The translations under genes and the position numbers were made by a program. DNA of 64,000 bases, from assembly GCA_947495165.1 (NCBI GenBank), contig CANLXM010000001.1, positions 62,001 to 126,000 of the forward strand. The letters run 5' to 3'. This document shows positions 45,836 through 54,430 of the stretch, piece after piece. Source of the stretch: an uncultured Cellulomonadaceae bacterium. GTDB lineage: Bacteria; Actinomycetota; Actinomycetes; Actinomycetales; Cellulomonadaceae. Under the pieces are notes generated by a model that saw only the letters and a program-made list of their open reading frames with translations, did not search any database and was not told where the DNA came from. Every line of letters begins with the position of its first letter. Position 1 is the stretch's first letter.

Positions 45836-46918
45836 TCAGCTCTTGCGGAAGAGACCCGGCTCCTCGGGAGCCATGACGTCGAGGATCCGGTTGAGATCCT
45901 CGACCGAGGCGAACTCGATCGTCATCCGGCCCTTGCTCTTGCCGAGCGCGACCTTCACCCGGGTCTCGAACCTGTCGGACAGCCGCGTCGCGAGCTCGTC
46001 CACGGCTGCGGACCGGGTCCCGGCGCGCGGGCGCCGCTTCGCCGGCTCGGCCCCGTCGAGCCCTCCCATCGAGACGATCTCCTCGGTCGCGCGGACGGAC
46101 AGGCCCTCGGCGACGATCCGCTGCGCCAGGCGCTCGATCGCTGCGGCGTCCTGGAGTCCGAGCAGCGCACGCGCGTGGCCCGCGGACAGGACGCCGGCCG
46201 CCACCCGGCGCTGCGCGAGCGCGGGGAGCCGTAGCAGGCGCAGCGTGTTGGAGATCTGGGGCCGGCTCCGGGAGATGCGCGCGGCGAGCTCCTCGTGCGT
46301 GCACCCGAAGTCGTCGAGGAGCTGCTGGTACGCGGCGGCCTCCTCGAGCGGGTTCAGCGCCGCGCGGTGGAGGTTCTCGAGCAGCGCGTCTCGCAGGAGG
46401 TCGTCGTCCTCCGTGGCGCGGATGATCGCAGGCACCGCGCTGAGGCCGGCTTCCTGCGTCGCGCGCCAGCGGCGCTCGCCCATGATGAGCTCGTAGGGCG
46501 TGGGGCCGTCCGGGGTCCGGCGGACCACGATCGGCTGGAGCACGCCGATCTCTCGGATGGATCCCACGAGTTCGGCGAGGTCGTCGGGGTCGAAGACCGT
46601 GCGCGGCTGCCGGGAGTTCGGGCGGATCAAGGTGACGTCGAGCTCGGCGAACTCGGCTCCAGGGACAGGCAGGAGCTCGGCCGCCGGGGCCGCACCCGCT
46701 CGGGCGGTGCCACCCGTGCGAGACGCGCTGACCGACGCGTCAGGTGCGTCGGGGGCGTCAGAGGCCGGTGCTCGGTCTGCCGTGGGCGTCCCTGCCTCGC
46801 TCGGCTTCGTGGCCGAGGGACCGCCGGGGAAGAACACGTCGACGGGCCGCTGGTTGTCGGTGCTCGTCGGGATGAGCGCACCCAGCCCTCGTCCGAGACC
46901 CCGTCGCTTGTCGCTCAT
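45836..46918 (-). CDS. parB: Chromosome-partitioning protein ParB
   Basis: A 360-residue ParB. After a Pro/Ala-rich N-terminus with the ParA-stimulating basic start (MSDKRRGLGRGLGALIP), it has the CTP-binding nuclease-like domain (VTLIRPNSRQPRTVF, ELIMGERRWRATQEAGL with the GERRxRA box), the parS-reading helix-turn-helix (TQEELAARISRSRPQISNTLRLLRLP type) and a C-terminal dimer domain. It loads at parS and slides along DNA as a CTP clamp. The ATG overlaps the parA stop. Four parS sites lie within 3 kb. Confidence 0.97.
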   Translation of the reverse strand: MSDKRRGLGRGLGALIPTSTDNQRPVDVFFPGGPSATKPSEAGTPTADRAPASDAPDAPDASVSASRTGGTARAGAAPAAELLPVPGAEFAELDVTLIRPNSRQPRTVFDPDDLAELVGSIREIGVLQPIVVRRTPDGPTPYELIMGERRWRATQEAGLSAVPAIIRATEDDDLLRDALLENLHRAALNPLEEAAAYQQLLDDFGCTHEELAARISRSRPQISNTLRLLRLPALAQRRVAAGVLSAGHARALLGLQDAAAIERLAQRIVAEGLSVRATEEIVSMGGLDGAEPAKRRPRAGTRSAAVDELATRLSDRFETRVKVALGKSKGRMTIEFASVEDLNRILDVMAPEEPGLFRKS

Positions 46919-47973
46919 CGCTGCTCCTCGTCGCTGCTGCTCAGGTCGTGCTGCTCGGAACCATCACGGGTAGTCGCGTCCCCCGCCGCTGCGCTGTCCC
47001 GCGCGGCCTGGCGTTCGCTCAGTTCGTTCGCGGCCTCCAGGTAGGCCAGTGCGCCGGTCGAGTTCGGGTCATAGGTGAGCACGGTCTGGCCGTGCGACGG
47101 CGCCTCCGAGACACGCACGCTCCGCGGGATCGCGGTCTGCAGCGTCTGGGCACCGAAGTGCTCGCGGACCTCCGCTGCCACCTGCTGCGCGAGGTTGGTC
47201 CGCCCGTCGTACATGGTCAGGAGGATCGTCGAGACGTGCAGGTCCGGGTTGAGATGCGCCTGGATCATCTGGATCGTCTTCAGGAGCTGGCTCAAACCCT
47301 CGAGCGCGTAGTACTCGCACTGGATAGGGATGAGCACCTCGCGCCCGGTGACGAAGGCGTTCACCGTCAGGAGGCCGAGAGAGGGAGGGCAGTCAACCAG
47401 GACGTAGTCGATTCTCGGCTCGCCGTTCGCCTCGCGATCGGCGAGGTAGGCGTCGAGTGCCCGGCGGAGGCGTGTTTCACGTGAAACGAGGGAGACGAGC
47501 TCGATCTCCGCTCCGGAGAGATCGATGGTGGCGGGCACGCACCAGAGGTTGGGGATGTCTGGGCACGCCTGGACCGTGCTTGCCATCGGGGCGTCGTCGA
47601 CGAGGACGTCGTAGACCGAGGGCGTGCCGGACCGATGATCGATCCCGAGCGCCGTCGAGGCGTTGCCCTGCGGGTCGTTGTCGATCACCAGCACGTTGAG
47701 CCCACCCTGCGCGAGGCCGGCGGCGAGATTCACGGTCGTCGTCGTCTTGCCGACGCCGCCCTTCTGGTTCGCGATCGTCAGGATCCTGGTGGTCGCCGGG
47801 CGCGCAAACTGCCGACCGCGCAAAGAGATGCGCCGACGCGAGTCCTCTGCGAGCTGAGCCGCCAGAGGAGTGTCCGCATCGATGGACGGAAGCGCCTGGA
47901 TCAGCGCCGCCCGTCGGGAGTCCTCGCTCGTTTCACGTGAAACGTGCTCGGATCGGTTGTCCGCCCCACTCAC
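46915..47973 (-). CDS. parA: Chromosome-partitioning ATPase ParA
   Basis: A 352-residue ParA/Soj ATPase. Deviant Walker A KGGVGKTTT in ILTIANQKGGVGKTTTTVN, the A' motif VLVIDNDPQGNAST, and IDYVLVDCPPSLGLLTVNAF as Walker B. The first about 60 residues are a nonconserved extension. A parS-shaped sequence lies in that extension and a second one in the middle of the ATPase. I chose the GTG at 47973, with AAAGGGTG upstream. The C-terminal tail is acidic. It overlaps parB by 4 nt. Confidence 0.96.
   Translation of the reverse strand: MSGADNRSEHVSRETSEDSRRAALIQALPSIDADTPLAAQLAEDSRRRISLRGRQFARPATTRILTIANQKGGVGKTTTTVNLAAGLAQGGLNVLVIDNDPQGNASTALGIDHRSGTPSVYDVLVDDAPMASTVQACPDIPNLWCVPATIDLSGAEIELVSLVSRETRLRRALDAYLADREANGEPRIDYVLVDCPPSLGLLTVNAFVTGREVLIPIQCEYYALEGLSQLLKTIQMIQAHLNPDLHVSTILLTMYDGRTNLAQQVAAEVREHFGAQTLQTAIPRSVRVSEAPSHGQTVLTYDPNSTGALAYLEAANELSERQAARDSAAAGDATTRDGSEQHDLSSSDEEQR
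47473..47488. promoter_or_regulatory. parS site inside parA (15 of 16)
   Basis: TGTTTCACGTGAAACG matches the parS consensus TGTTTCACGTGAAACA except the last base. In the parA frame it encodes V-S-R-E-T. Confidence 0.9.
47929..47944. promoter_or_regulatory. parS site inside parA 5' region (14 of 16)
   Basis: CGTTTCACGTGAAACG has the full GTTTCACGTGAAAC core. It lies in the nonconserved N-terminal extension of ParA and again encodes V-S-R-E-T. Confidence 0.88.
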
Positions 47974-48188
47974 CTGGTCACCCTTTCGTTGCGTGTGCCC
48001 ATTCTGCCTTGCACCACCCACATCACCGAACCGCGTCGAGCGCGGAGGCTCCGGAACGCCGTCCGTGGTCCGGGGCGCCTGTGGAATCGGCGGGACCGTG
48101 CCGGGTCGCACGGACGCTCCGGGACGCTGACGCGAGCGGGAGCGCTCTGGCGCGCCCGCGACCGCTGGGACGTCGTTGGTCCGTCGCG

Positions 48189-48926
48189 TCAGCGCGTCCG
48201 CGTTGCGAGGACGACGCGCGTCGGGTCGAGCTCAGCGATGGTCGTCGCCTCGGCGACTCGGGCGTCGCTCGCGCCGTACTTCTTGAGCACCTTGGCCGCA
48301 GACTCGATCTCGACCTCCGCACTCCGGCCCTTCAGCACCACGAGCTGTCCTCCCTTGCGGACGAGGGGGAAGCTCCATCGGGCCAGCTTCTCGAGGGGGG
48401 CTACCGCGCGCGACGTGACGGCATCGGCTTGAAACGCCCCGTGGTACTCGTCTGCACGCCCCCGCCGAACATCGACGTTGGTGAGCTCGAGGGCCTCCAC
48501 GACGTGGTGCAGCCAGGCCGTCCGCCGCTCCATGGGCTCGACCAGGATCACCTGCGCCTCCGGCCGAAGTAGCGCGACCACGATTCCGGGCAGTCCGGCG
48601 CCCGACCCGATGTCGACGATGTCGCCGTCGGTCGGCAGAAATGGCACGACGGCGGCGGAGTTCACGAGGTGCCGCTCCCAGAGACGTTCGCGTTCGCGCG
48701 GGCCGATGAGGCCGCGAAGCACTCCTTCCTCGTGCAGGAGCTCGTGGAACCGCACCGCACGCGAGTGCTCCGTTCCGAACAGTTGCACGAGGCGCGGATC
48801 TGTGTCCGCGATCGCGTCAGGCATGGCCGCGTCCCCGCGGGGGCCCGCCCCTTGGTCGCCCGCGGCCGCCAGCGCGTCCCGCGCGCCCCCCTCGGGCTCC
48901 CCTGTTTCACGTGAAACGTCGCTCAC
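48189..48926 (-). CDS. rsmG: 16S rRNA (guanine527-N7)-methyltransferase RsmG
   Basis: A 245-residue GidB/RsmG methyltransferase: helical N-terminal segment LIGPRERERLWERHLVNSAAVVPFL, SAM-binding DIVDIGSGAGLPGIVVALL and the VTSRAVAPLEKLARW motif. It methylates G527 of 16S rRNA. Residues 1-40 form a low-complexity extension containing V-S-R-E-T, encoded by a parS site. The GTG at 48926 has AAGGACGG. The 215-bp gap to parA shows no gene. Confidence 0.94.
   Translation of the reverse strand: MSDVSRETGEPEGGARDALAAAGDQGAGPRGDAAMPDAIADTDPRLVQLFGTEHSRAVRFHELLHEEGVLRGLIGPRERERLWERHLVNSAAVVPFLPTDGDIVDIGSGAGLPGIVVALLRPEAQVILVEPMERRTAWLHHVVEALELTNVDVRRGRADEYHGAFQADAVTSRAVAPLEKLARWSFPLVRKGGQLVVLKGRSAEVEIESAAKVLKKYGASDARVAEATTIAELDPTRVVLATRTR
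48903..48918. promoter_or_regulatory. parS site inside rsmG 5' region (15 of 16)
   Basis: TGTTTCACGTGAAACG in codons 4-8 of rsmG, encoding V-S-R-E-T. Confidence 0.9.
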
Positions 48927-49815
48927 TGACCGTCCTTCTCTCGACCCGGTCCCCAACCTACCGCCTTCACGCTGCAGTACGAGCATCCGGCAAGGCAGGA
49001 CGGCGCCCACACCACGCGTCCATGGCGATGGGCACTGCGACGTGCACTCGCATTGGTGATGCTCCCCAGGCCAGCGGTCGCTGTCGGCCGTCCACGCGTT
49101 CCGGCACGGAGTTGTCGTGCCGTGGCCGCTCCATGCACAGCGTCGCCACGGGCACGGGATAGCCGCGCGCTAGTCCGCGCCCTGGCGACCAACCCCACAA
49201 TGAGAGACGTGAGCGATGGTTGGCTGTTGCTTCGTGCGCCCCGCGGGCGGCGCGGCGCGACCGCACGCGCGCCTCCCGCAGTGCACGACGCCCGTAGATC
49301 GAGCTTCGGAACCGGTCGCTGGCGCTCGTCCGCGTTGTCATCGGACGGGTGGCGGCGGGTGTTCCAGGGCCCTCCCCACCGTCTGTTCGGGGACGCTCAG
49401 GCACTGACGGCCAGCGCGCGTTCCTGTTCAAGGGCTAACCGCACGCCACACGTCGCGTCTGCGGAGGGCTCCGCCCACCATGCCGTGCAACGGCACGGGT
49501 GACGCCAGCCACGCCGCAGGAGCCGCGCGACGCCGACGTGCCATCCGACTTGAGTCCGCAGAATCGAGCTCCGATCCGCGCCGTTCCGGGTCCGCGCAGT
49601 CACGTCCGGATCCACGCCGTTCCCGGCCCGCCCGCGTCCCGGTCCGCGCGCTTCCCGGTCCGCGCCGTTCCCGGTTCGCCCAGTCAGGTCCCGGACCACG
49701 CAGTCGGGTCCCGTGCGCCCTGTCCGAGTCTGAGTGCGAGTCCGTGCGCGCGTACGGGTCTGCCCAGGGTGGTCCGGGAGACGGCCCTGCCGTGCGATCG
49801 GTCCCGAACACACCA
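48927..49815. other. 889-bp gap between jag and rsmG without a supported gene
   Basis: Open frames exist on both strands, but none has a recognisable domain, a coherent ribosome-binding site or normal amino-acid composition (very high Arg, Pro, Ala and Cys). The right part carries degenerate tandem repeats (49573-49713). The left part shows no tRNA-like structure. This block usually has jag and rsmG close together, so the gap is an insertion or an expanded intergenic region. Confidence 0.6.
49573..49713. repeat. Degenerate 16-20 bp tandem repeats near parS
   Basis: About eight head-to-tail copies of a unit close to GTCCGCGCCGTTCCCG, varying at the CCGTT/CAGTC position and by 1-4 bp in length. 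They lie 112 bp from the perfect parS palindrome. In one minus-strand frame the repeats would read as R-T-G-N-G-A-D-R-like peptides; I do not consider that coding. Confidence 0.7.
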
Positions 49816-49849
49816 CAGGCGCCGTGTTTCACGTGAAACACGGCGCCTG
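49816..49849 (-). terminator. 34-bp perfect palindrome: parS core inside terminator stem of jag
   Basis: Arms of 17 bp (CAGGCGCCGTGTTTCAC and its exact complement) form a perfect palindrome with no loop spacer, 9 bp beyond the jag stop. Its centre is a 16/16 parS. As RNA it could fold into a long GC-rich hairpin terminator for the yidC-jag message. Confidence 0.75.
49825..49840. promoter_or_regulatory. Perfect parS site (16 of 16)
   Basis: TGTTTCACGTGAAACA, identical to the consensus, at the centre of the palindrome at 49816-49849. The only noncoding parS in the window and the closest to dnaA. Confidence 0.95.
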
Positions 49850-49858
49850 GGATCGAGC

Positions 49859-50362
49859 TCAGCCTGCGGGGTGGATCTTGACGTACCGCTCCGGGTCGAT
49901 GCCGTGCGAGTCGCTGGTCAGACCCGCTGCCGCGACGGCGTCATGCACAACCTTGCGCTCAAAGGCGTTCATCGGCTCGAGCTCCATGGCCTCGCCCGAC
50001 GCTCGGACCGCCTCCATCGCCTCGTTGGCCTGGACGGTGAGTGCCGCCCGCCGCTCGGCCCGGTATCCGGCGATGTCCAGCATCAGCCGGCTCCGCTCGC
50101 CGGTGCGTGCCTGCACAGCCAAGCGGGTGAGGTCCTGCAGCGCGTCCAGGACCTCGCCCTCGGAACCGACCAGGTGCGCCAAGGACCCGCGGGCCTCGGT
50201 GACGACGTCCACAGTCGCACGACCGTGATCGATGTCCATGTCGATCTCGCCGTCCAGGTCGGCGATGTCCAGCAGCTCCTCGAGGTAGTCGGCCGCGATC
50301 TCGCCCTCCTCCTCGAGGCGCTGGGTCGTGGTCTTCTCCGGTGCGGCGTCAGCCATGTTCAC
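49859..50362 (-). CDS. jag: Jag/KhpB family single-stranded nucleic-acid binding protein
   Basis: A 167-residue KH-R3H protein. The KH-like middle has DVVTEARGSLAHLVGSEGEVLDALQDLTRLAV with the GxxGxxL loop; the C-terminal R3H has RAALTVQANEAMEAVRASGE and NAFERKVVHDAV. The N-terminal Jag_N domain is missing, as is usual in actinobacteria. It is an RNA-binding partner of KhpA in cell-envelope control. The GTG at 50362 has AGGAG at 5-6 nt; an ATG at 50356 is also in frame. Confidence 0.93.
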   Translation of the reverse strand: MNMADAAPEKTTTQRLEEEGEIAADYLEELLDIADLDGEIDMDIDHGRATVDVVTEARGSLAHLVGSEGEVLDALQDLTRLAVQARTGERSRLMLDIAGYRAERRAALTVQANEAMEAVRASGEAMELEPMNAFERKVVHDAVAAAGLTSDSHGIDPERYVKIHPAG

Positions 50363-50399
50363 GGTGTCTCCTGAAAGTCTGCGGGGCCTGCGAGCAAGG

Positions 50400-51338
50400 C
50401 TACTTCTTCTTCTTGCGCTTCTTCGAGACCGGCTGCTGACGCTGCCCCCGGGGCTGCTCGATCGTCGGCGTGGTGGTCTCCGTCGTCGGGGTCACGATGC
50501 CCTTGGCGCGACGCCGCTCCTCGAGGCGCTTCGCGGCTGCGGAGCCCGGTGTCGGCATCTTGCGGATCGTGTAGAACTGCTGCCCCATGGACCACAGGTT
50601 CGACACGGTCCAGTAGACCAGCACACCGATCGGGAAGTTCACACCGGACACCGCGATGATGATCGGCAGCAGGTACATCATGTTCTTCTGCATGCTCGCC
50701 GTGGGGCCCTCGAGGGCCGAGGGCGGCATGTTCTTCATGGTCAGCTGACGCTGCGTGAAGAACTGCGTGAGGGCCATCAGCAGGATGAGCGCCGCCGTGA
50801 CGATGCGCACCGCGGTGACTTCAGTGTTGATGAACGTCTCCGAGAGCGGGGCACCGAAAAACGTCGAGCCCTCGATCTGCGCGGCGAGCTTCTGGTCGAT
50901 CGGGCCGATTCCGGCCTCCTCGCCCTTGGCGATGCCGGGCAGGCCGTTGAGCACCCGGAACAGCGCGAAGAAGATGGGCGTCTGCAGCAGGATCGGCATG
51001 CACGACGCGAACGGCGACGTCTTGTGGTGCTTGTAGAGCTCCTGCATCTCGCGCGCCATGGCCTCGCGGGACGCCGGGTCCTTCTTGTTCTTGTACTTGT
51101 CCTGGAGCTTGCGCAGGTCCGGTGCGAGGAGCTGCATGCCCCGGGACGCGTGGATCTGCTTGAAGAACAGCGGGATCAGGAGCGTACGGATGACGAGCGT
51201 CAGCCCCACGATCGCGAGCACCCAGGTCACCCCGGAGGTGCTCGACATGCCGACCATCGTGAACAGCTCGTGCCACAGGTACATGACCCATGCCACGACC
51301 CACTGGATCGGCAGAAGAATGTCGTACAGGGAATCCAT
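50400..51338 (-). CDS. yidC: Membrane protein insertase YidC
   Basis: A 312-residue Oxa1/YidC insertase: an N-terminal LLPIQWVVAWVMYLWHEL helix, then MSSTSGVTWVLAIVGLTLVIRTLLIPLF with the conserved hydrophilic-groove Arg, the cytoplasmic hairpin QLLAPDLRKLQDKYKNKKDPASREAMAREMQELYKHHKTSPFASCMPILLQTPIFFALF, later helices, and a Lys-rich tail that contacts ribosomes. It inserts proteins with or without SecYEG. Sits between yidD and jag. Confidence 0.97.
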   Translation of the reverse strand: MDSLYDILLPIQWVVAWVMYLWHELFTMVGMSSTSGVTWVLAIVGLTLVIRTLLIPLFFKQIHASRGMQLLAPDLRKLQDKYKNKKDPASREAMAREMQELYKHHKTSPFASCMPILLQTPIFFALFRVLNGLPGIAKGEEAGIGPIDQKLAAQIEGSTFFGAPLSETFINTEVTAVRIVTAALILLMALTQFFTQRQLTMKNMPPSALEGPTASMQKNMMYLLPIIIAVSGVNFPIGVLVYWTVSNLWSMGQQFYTIRKMPTPGSAAAKRLEERRRAKGIVTPTTETTTPTIEQPRGQRQQPVSKKRKKKK

Positions 51339-51350
51339 CGCTGTTGCTTC

Positions 51351-51659
51351 CTAGTCTGGTTCGCCGGGCGTGGGGGAGTGCGGTGTGCTGCGCCGGCCCA
51401 TCGCGGCCAGCACCTCGGGACTCGGGCCGTCACCAGGAACGTCGTCGACGCCGCCGTGGCTCCAGGGGTTGCAGCGCAGCAGGCGCCATGCCGCCAGACC
51501 TCCGCCCCGGACAGCGCCGTGCAGTCGCACCGCGCGCACCGCGTACTCCGAGCATGAGGGGTAGTAGCGGCAGCTCGGTCCGGTCAGCGGCGAGATCACA
51601 CGCTGGTAGCCCCGCAGGACCAGCAGGACGGCCCGTGCCGGCAGACCGATCTTGCTCAC
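51351..51659 (-). CDS. yidD: Membrane protein insertion efficiency factor YidD
   Basis: A 102-residue YidD with the family core [61 protein letters not shown]; the three Cys are the conserved ones. GTGA overlap with the rnpA stop supports the GTG at 51659. The C-terminal 25 residues are variable. Confidence 0.95.
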   Translation of the reverse strand: MSKIGLPARAVLLVLRGYQRVISPLTGPSCRYYPSCSEYAVRAVRLHGAVRGGGLAAWRLLRCNPWSHGGVDDVPGDGPSPEVLAAMGRRSTPHSPTPGEPD

Positions 51660-52018
51660 GGCCGAGTCCTCGCACCCTCGCGACGTGCCACTCGGTCGAG
51701 ACACGAGTCGAGATCCCGCTCGAGGTCCGCGAACGACGCCGCCGAGGCGCCCGGGAGGGCACGCACGACGACCGAGGAGCCGGCTGGGACGCGATCGAGC
51801 CGCGCTGCCATCGAACCTCGGAGCCGACGCTTCACGAGGTTTCTGTGCACAGAGTTACCCACAGCCTTGGATACGACAAAACCGACCATGGTCGGTTCGT
51901 CGCCCTCCGTGGGGGAAAGCAGGTGAACGACCATGGTCGATCGGCCGGCGCGCACGCCCTGGCGCACCGTTCGCCCAAAATCGGCTGAACGGCGCAACCG
52001 GTGCGCCGCTGGCAGCAC
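51656..52018 (-). CDS. rnpA: Ribonuclease P protein component
   Basis: A 120-residue RnpA, the protein subunit for tRNA 5' maturation. It has the family start [16 protein letters not shown] and the RNA-binding RNLVKRRLR motif. The GTG at 52018 is 2 bp after the rpmH stop, and its ribosome-binding sequence would lie inside rpmH. Confidence 0.95.
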   Translation of the reverse strand: MLPAAHRLRRSADFGRTVRQGVRAGRSTMVVHLLSPTEGDEPTMVGFVVSKAVGNSVHRNLVKRRLRGSMAARLDRVPAGSSVVVRALPGASAASFADLERDLDSCLDRVARREGARTRP

Positions 52019-52020
52019 CG

Positions 52021-52158
52021 TCAGGCAGAGAGCTCGGAGCGGCCCTTGCGGCGGCGAGCGGCCAGGATCGCGCGGCCTGCGCGCGTGCTCATACGCAGCC
52101 GGAAGCCGTGGGTCTTGGCACGACGCCGGTTGTTCGGCTGGAAGGTCCGCTTGCTCAC
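52021..52158 (-). CDS. rpmH: 50S ribosomal protein L34
   Basis: A 45-residue L34 ([18 protein letters not shown], then [19 protein letters not shown]). Divergent from dnaA across a 386-bp region. GTG start with TTGGAG at 6 nt. Too short for most gene callers but unmistakable. Confidence 0.98.
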   Translation of the reverse strand: MSKRTFQPNNRRRAKTHGFRLRMSTRAGRAILAARRRKGRSELSA

Positions 52159-52544
52159 GAGTTACTCCAAGAACGTTGGTCAATCGCCGTAGTGACATCC
52201 ACGGGCGAGGAAAGGTTGGCACAGGCTGTGCCGCGCTGCGGCGGGCACGCCAAAGGCGCCAACAACGGCTTGTTGACGTTACGTGCTGGAGCGGGCGTGG
52301 GTCAAGCCGGGGGCGCTGTGATCTCCGCGCACCCAGGCCGCCATCCACAGGCTGTCCACCGTTCGTCCACGGTCCACCGGGAGTTCATCCACAACGACCC
52401 CGGCAAGGCGACGACCGGCGTTCTGGTGGGAGCGCGGTGCACAGGCCCGGCCAGGGGCTCGCGATACCCACAGGCTGTGGACAACTATGTGGATCACGGT
52501 GGTGCATGACAAACTGCCGGGGCACGCAACCTGGAGGGAAGCAG
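52159..52544 (+). promoter_or_regulatory. dnaA: dnaA upstream region with DnaA boxes
   Basis: Divergent promoter region of rpmH and dnaA. It holds DnaA-box-like 9-mers: CCATCCACA (52341), CTGTCCACC (52352), TCATCCACA (52385, 8/9), a perfect TGTGGACAA (52476-52484) and TGTGGATCA (52488-52496). The last two lie 49-61 bp before the dnaA ATG, suggesting autoregulation by DnaA. A 15-bp palindrome GGCACAG-G-CTGTGCC lies at 52218-52232. No clear -35/-10 pair was found. Confidence 0.75.
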
Positions 52545-53987
52545 ATGCCTAGCCCGGACGAGAACGTCCCCGCCGTCTGGAGCAGCGCGATCGCTGAGCT
52601 CGAGGCCAGCCCCGACATGACCCCCCGTCAGCTCGCCTTCATCAAGCTGGCGAAGCCGCTCGGCGCCATCGACGGCACCGTGATCCTCGCGGTCGCGAAC
52701 GAGTGGACCCGTGACTACCTCGAGACCCGGGTGCGCACGGAGCTCACCCAGGCGCTCAGCAACGCCCTCGGAAGAGAAGCGCGGTTCGCGATCACCGTGG
52801 ATCCAGAGCTCGAGGATGCCTCGCGCGACGAGCCGCTCGCGCGGCCGGTCCCGGCAGACCCCGCAGAGCCCGCGCCTCGGGAGAGCGCACCCAGCCCGTT
52901 CACGCCCGAGCCGCTCGCCGCCGTCCGTCGTCAGGCTCCGCAGGCCTTCGAGCCCACGAGCCTCAACGCGCACTACGTGTTCGAGAGCTTCGTCATCGGC
53001 GCGTCCAACCGGTTCGCGCACGCCGCGGCCGTCGCCGTCGCGGAGGCTCCGGCCAAGGCGTACAACCCCCTGTTCATCTATGGGGACTCCGGCCTGGGCA
53101 AGACGCACCTGCTCCACGCGATCGGCCACTACGCGCAGAGCCTGTACCCGAACGTGCGCGTGCGGTACGTCAACTCCGAGGAGTTCACCAACGACTTCAT
53201 CAACTCGATCGGTGAGGGCAAGGCCGGCGCCTTCCAGCGGCGCTACCGCGAGGTCGACGTCCTGCTGATCGACGACATCCAGTTCCTGCAGGGCAAGGAA
53301 CAGACGATGGAGGAGTTCTTCCACACGTTCAACACCCTGCACAACGCGAACAAGCAGGTCGTCATCACCTCGGACCTGCCACCGAAGCAGCTCAACGGGT
53401 TCGAGGACCGCCTGCGCTCCCGGTTCGAGTGGGGCCTGATCACCGACGTCCAGCCCCCCGACCTCGAGACCCGCATCGCGATCCTGCGCAAGAAGGCCTC
53501 GGGCGAGCGGCTCGCAGCGCCTGACGACGTGCTCGAGTACATCGCCTCCAAGATCTCCACCAACATCCGGGAGCTCGAGGGAGCGCTCATCCGGGTCACC
53601 GCCTTCGCCAACCTGAACCGCCAGCAGGTCGACCTCGGTCTCGCGGAGATCGTGCTCAAGGACCTCATCACGGACGAGGACGCCTCCCAGATCACCGCGG
53701 CGAGCGTCATCGCGCAGACGGCCACGTACTTCGGTCTCACGATCGAGGACCTCTGCGGCAGCTCGCGATCCCGCGTCCTGGTCACCGCGCGACAGATCGC
53801 CATGTACCTCTGCCGCGAGCTCACCGACCTGTCGCTGCCGAAGATCGGCCAGCAGTTCGGTGGACGCGACCACACGACCGTGATGCACGCCAACCGCAAG
53901 ATCGGCGCGCAGATGGCCGAGCGCAGGTCGATCTACAACCAGGTCACGGAGCTCACCAGCCGGATCAAGCACGAGCACCGCGGCTGA
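52545..53987 (+). CDS. dnaA: Chromosomal replication initiator DnaA
   Basis: A 480-residue DnaA. Domain I is at 1-90, domain II is a short Pro-rich linker (about 95-140). Domain III is AAA+ with Walker [10 protein letters not shown] (180-188), Walker B LLIDDIQF and the sensor region. Domain IV carries the DnaA-box-reading signature [16 protein letters not shown] near the C-terminus. Ribosome-binding site GGAGGGAA before the ATG. It opens oriC, which lies directly downstream, and has boxes in its own upstream region. Confidence 0.99.
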   Translation: MPSPDENVPAVWSSAIAELEASPDMTPRQLAFIKLAKPLGAIDGTVILAVANEWTRDYLETRVRTELTQALSNALGREARFAITVDPELEDASRDEPLARPVPADPAEPAPRESAPSPFTPEPLAAVRRQAPQAFEPTSLNAHYVFESFVIGASNRFAHAAAVAVAEAPAKAYNPLFIYGDSGLGKTHLLHAIGHYAQSLYPNVRVRYVNSEEFTNDFINSIGEGKAGAFQRRYREVDVLLIDDIQFLQGKEQTMEEFFHTFNTLHNANKQVVITSDLPPKQLNGFEDRLRSRFEWGLITDVQPPDLETRIAILRKKASGERLAAPDDVLEYIASKISTNIRELEGALIRVTAFANLNRQQVDLGLAEIVLKDLITDEDASQITAASVIAQTATYFGLTIEDLCGSSRSRVLVTARQIAMYLCRELTDLSLPKIGQQFGGRDHTTVMHANRKIGAQMAERRSIYNQVTELTSRIKHEHRG

Positions 53988-54430
53988 CGCTGCAGCCTCG
54001 ACCACAAGGTCAGTAATCCATGGGACCTATGCACACCTGTGGATATAGCTGTGGACAACGGTGGACGACACGCGACGGGCATGTGGACGCAGGAGCAACT
54101 TCCGGTGGACGGCGCATGACCGGATTCTTGTCGTCCACGGCCGAGCGCATGCGTGCACAGCCAGACCCACTGCTCGCCGCACAACACGAATCGTGTCCTG
54201 ACCTGCACCGATGATCCTCGTCCACACGATTCACAGGTGCGATGACGATGACGAGTCTTCCCTACAAGAAAAATCCACACGCCTTCATTGGGTGCCACAG
54301 AGTCCGAGCGGCCACCGTGCAGAGCGCCAGCCCGAAGGACGTGACCTGCCGCGCTCAACTCGCGTACTGTGTCCCGTGATCTGGTCAGGCAGGTCGAGCG
54401 CCGACCGATCACCACACGAAAGGGTGTCCG
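53988..54430. other. oriC: Chromosomal replication origin oriC
   Basis: 443-bp noncoding region between dnaA and dnaN. DnaA boxes (reverse consensus TGTGGACAA or TGTGGATAA): TGTGGATAT 54038, perfect TGTGGACAA 54050-54058, GGTGGACGA 54060, TGTGGACGC 54082, GGTGGACGG 54105; forward type TCGTCCACG 54131, TCGTCCACA 54218 (8/9), AAATCCACA 54271. An A-rich tract (about 54262-54275) follows the boxes and is the most likely unwinding element. A 9-bp inverted repeat GAATCGTGT/ACACGATTC lies at 54188-54196 and 54224-54232. The dnaN ribosome-binding site is at its right end. Confidence 0.9.

Noticed and set aside
48967..49502. Open frames of about 150 residues on both strands of the jag-rsmG gap
   Set aside because: Arg/Pro/Cys-rich composition, no domain, no ribosome-binding site, and the frames overlap each other in antisense.
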